DNA of 64,000 bases from Maricaulis alexandrii (GTDB taxonomy: Bacteria; Pseudomonadota; Alphaproteobacteria; Caulobacterales; Maricaulaceae): the NCBI RefSeq assembly GCF_005871165.1, contig NZ_SWKP01000005.1:583451-647450 (forward strand). The letters are read 5' to 3'. Shown piece by piece: positions 62,707 to 64,000 of the stretch. The translations under genes were made by a program, and so were the position numbers. The notes under the pieces were generated by a model. The model had not been told where the DNA came from and did no database searches. It saw only the letters and a program-made list of their open reading frames with translations. The first letter of the stretch is position 1. The number at the start of each line of letters is the position of its first letter.

Positions 62707-63258
62707 ATGCCGGATTGGCTGCCGCCCATATTGGGCACGCTGGACATTGCCGCCTTTGCGGCGCTGATCATCGGTGTGTTCTGGAATGCAAGGGAAACGC
62801 GGCGGGGCACCTATATCCAGCTGGAAACCGAGGCGCTGGAACTCTTCCGCTTCGAGGCGGAATACCGCGCCGTCATGTCCCGCCTGCAGAATGATGATCC
62901 CGACAATCCCGCCGAGCTGAGCCCGGACGATACGGTGGTCGCCAACAACTATTTCCTGCAGACGCTGAACCTGTTCGAGATCGCCGTCCGCCTGCGCCGC
63001 CGCCGCAATCTAGAGAAGACGATTTTCGGCACCTGGGTGGCCTGGTTCCTGGAAGCGTCGGAATATCCCTATTTCCGCCAGCAATGGGCGGAGTACCGGC
63101 TGCATTATTCGCCCGACATGCGGGGCATTTTCGACGATTATTTTGCCCGTGTGCCGGACCTGTCCGGCGATTACGAGGACCGCCAGCGTATCTTCTATGA
63201 AGTCGCGGGCAAGCGGATGAAGTGCCGGACGATTTCGAGGTGGCTGGATGAGCACTGA
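62707..63258 (+). CDS. Membrane-anchored protein of unknown function
   Basis: 183 residues. One N-terminal membrane segment (GTLDIAAFAALIIGVFW, ~10-26) and a helical cytoplasmic part with alternating acidic and aromatic residues (YFRQQWAEYRLHYSPDMRGIF). Charged arginine cluster VRLRRRRNLEK at about 97-107. It overlaps the following GNAT gene by 11 bases. No family recognised; the topology resembles the DUF4760-like proteins, which is only an impression. Confidence 0.75.
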   Translation: MPDWLPPILGTLDIAAFAALIIGVFWNARETRRGTYIQLETEALELFRFEAEYRAVMSRLQNDDPDNPAELSPDDTVVANNYFLQTLNLFEIAVRLRRRRNLEKTIFGTWVAWFLEASEYPYFRQQWAEYRLHYSPDMRGIFDDYFARVPDLSGDYEDRQRIFYEVAGKRMKCRTISRWLDEH

Positions 63259-63751
63259 GACCGATATCGCCATCCGCCCGATCACGGCGGACGAGACCGG
63301 GGCGCTGGGCCAGTGGGCCGCGCCGCGCCTGAAAGCCCTGCCGGTCTATATCTCCCATGGCGAAATCCTCTCCGGGCGCAGTCTCGACGGGGAACACTGG
63401 GTCGAGGATCTCGACACGGTTCTGGCCGGCGATTTCACCGCTTGTCTGGAGAGTGGCGGCACGGTTTTCATCGCCGAGGCGGACGGTCAGACGGCCGGTT
63501 TCTGCGCCGTCTACTGGCAGACCACGCCGCACGGCCAATCGGTCGCCACGGTCGAGGACATGCTGGTCGATGATGCGGTGCGCGGCGACGGGATCGGCCA
63601 GGCCCTGCTGCAGACCGCCGAAGCCTTCGCCGACGCCAGGGGCGCCGACCATATCCTGCTGGAAAGCGGGATCGGCAATGAAGGCGCGCATGATTTCTTT
63701 GAACGCCAGGGCTACCGCGTCGTCTCGAAGGTGTTTGCGCGGAAAGGCTAG
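63248..63751 (+). CDS. GNAT family N-acetyltransferase
   Basis: 167 residues. The acetyl-CoA loop is VDDAVRGDGIGQALLQTAE (Q/RxxGxG/A form), preceded by the VATVEDMLVDD strand, with GNEGAHDFFERQGYR near the end. Acceptor unknown. It starts inside the 3' end of the preceding gene, so they are co-translated. Confidence 0.9.
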   Translation: MSTETDIAIRPITADETGALGQWAAPRLKALPVYISHGEILSGRSLDGEHWVEDLDTVLAGDFTACLESGGTVFIAEADGQTAGFCAVYWQTTPHGQSVATVEDMLVDDAVRGDGIGQALLQTAEAFADARGADHILLESGIGNEGAHDFFERQGYRVVSKVFARKG

Positions 63752-63759
63752 CGCCCATT

Positions 63760-63881
63760 GCGCCCCCTCTCCCTCGGGGAGAGGGTGGCGCGCATGCGCC
63801 GGGAGAGGGGGAAATCCCGGTGCTGGCAGGTGATCGCCAAAACCTCGCCGTCCCCCCTCATCCGCCGCTTCGCGGCACCTT
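63760..63881. repeat. Palindromic intergenic repeat, family 2 copy 3
   Basis: CCCTCTCCC-TCGG-GGAGAGGGTGGCGCG, CATGCGCCGGGAGAGGG and CCCCTCATCCGCCGCTTCGCGGCACCTT (core CCGCTTCGCGG) repeat the family 2 blocks of 23586-23739 in rearranged order. Confidence 0.75.
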
Positions 63882-63904
63882 GTATGTGAGTTGGGTGCTA
63901 GATT

Positions 63905-63996
63905 GGGCTGTCTTCCGGGACAGCCTGTCTGGCGCACCACCGCCAGACAGGCTTGGCGTCGGACGGGTCGTGGGCACCTTGGGCTTTTGAGCCCGT
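63905..63996. other. Three hairpins with mutually exclusive stems at the window edge
   Basis: Hairpin 1: GGCTGTC-TTCCGG-GACAGCC (63906-63925). Hairpin 2: AGCCTGTCTGGCG-CACCAC-CGCCAGACAGGCT (63922-63953), a perfect 13-base stem that shares AGCC with hairpin 1. Hairpin 3: GGGCT-TTTG-AGCCC (63981-63994). No coding frame is convincing. It may be a leader RNA, a mobile-element end or a terminator set of a gene beyond the window. Confidence 0.5.
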
Positions 63997-64000
63997 GGAG

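Overview
This window is high-GC, densely coded chromosomal DNA that looks alphaproteobacterial, most likely from the Maricaulis/Hyphomonadaceae group. The main evidence is the arginine operon: N-acetylornithine carbamoyltransferase, a fused acetylglutamate synthase/kinase and argC, the arrangement known from Maricaulis and Xanthomonas. Supporting signs are a SAM-II riboswitch before a methionine operon, a DUF2849-containing sulfite-reduction operon, a large Oar-like TonB-dependent receptor and one full CtrA-type box (TTAA-N7-TTAA). I see no rRNA, tRNA, CRISPR array, complete insertion sequence or prophage. Placement rests on gene content and was not computed.

Layout, left to right. 1-6.4 kb: an ABC-F ATPase cut by the window edge, then an ABC ATPase and a giant permease fused to an M1 metallopeptidase. 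6.4-9 kb: two tandem paralogues of unknown function. 9-19.4 kb: a small membrane protein, a PQQ-type sugar dehydrogenase, an RND efflux pump with its adaptor, a flavoprotein, a lysophospholipase-like hydrolase, glycerol kinase and a small lipoprotein. 19.4-24.3 kb: a repeat-rich stretch in which a GIY-YIG nuclease and a DUF559 nuclease each sit between copies of a palindromic repeat, on either side of metB-metX-hom. 24.3-31.7 kb: a compact assimilatory sulfate operon (cysG, DUF2849, cysI, a DUF934-CysH fusion, cysK, fpr) with a divergent LysR gene whose likely operator lies near -62 of the cys promoter.

31.8-41.5 kb: a low-GC membrane protein, a three-gene 2-oxoacid:ferredoxin oxidoreductase with a GltD-like iron-sulfur partner, a PiT-family transporter, and four Xre-type regulators, three of them tandem and all with a PAS-like tail. 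41.5-46.2 kb: a secreted protein, an M28 peptidase, an MFS transporter and a hydrolase. 46.2-51.1 kb: a phosphatase and kdsB on the minus strand, diverging from the arginine operon. 51.1-59.6 kb: an ArnT-like glycosyltransferase, the TonB receptor, and an agmatine-to-putrescine operon with a serine hydrolase between aguA and aguB. 59.6-64 kb: a YjhX-type protein, MarC, an oligopeptide-binding lipoprotein, a GNAT enzyme, a repeat and a set of competing hairpins at the right edge.

The centre works as a sulfur block. The cys operon reduces sulfate to sulfide and makes cysteine; Fpr supplies reduced ferredoxin; hom-metX-metB then carries sulfur from cysteine into methionine under SAM feedback through the riboswitch. 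The arginine operon uses the acetylated (AOTCase) route, and aguA-aguB turns agmatine into putrescine. The parts with least precedent are the unknown paralogue pair, the Xre/PAS regulator cluster and the repeat-bracketed nuclease genes.
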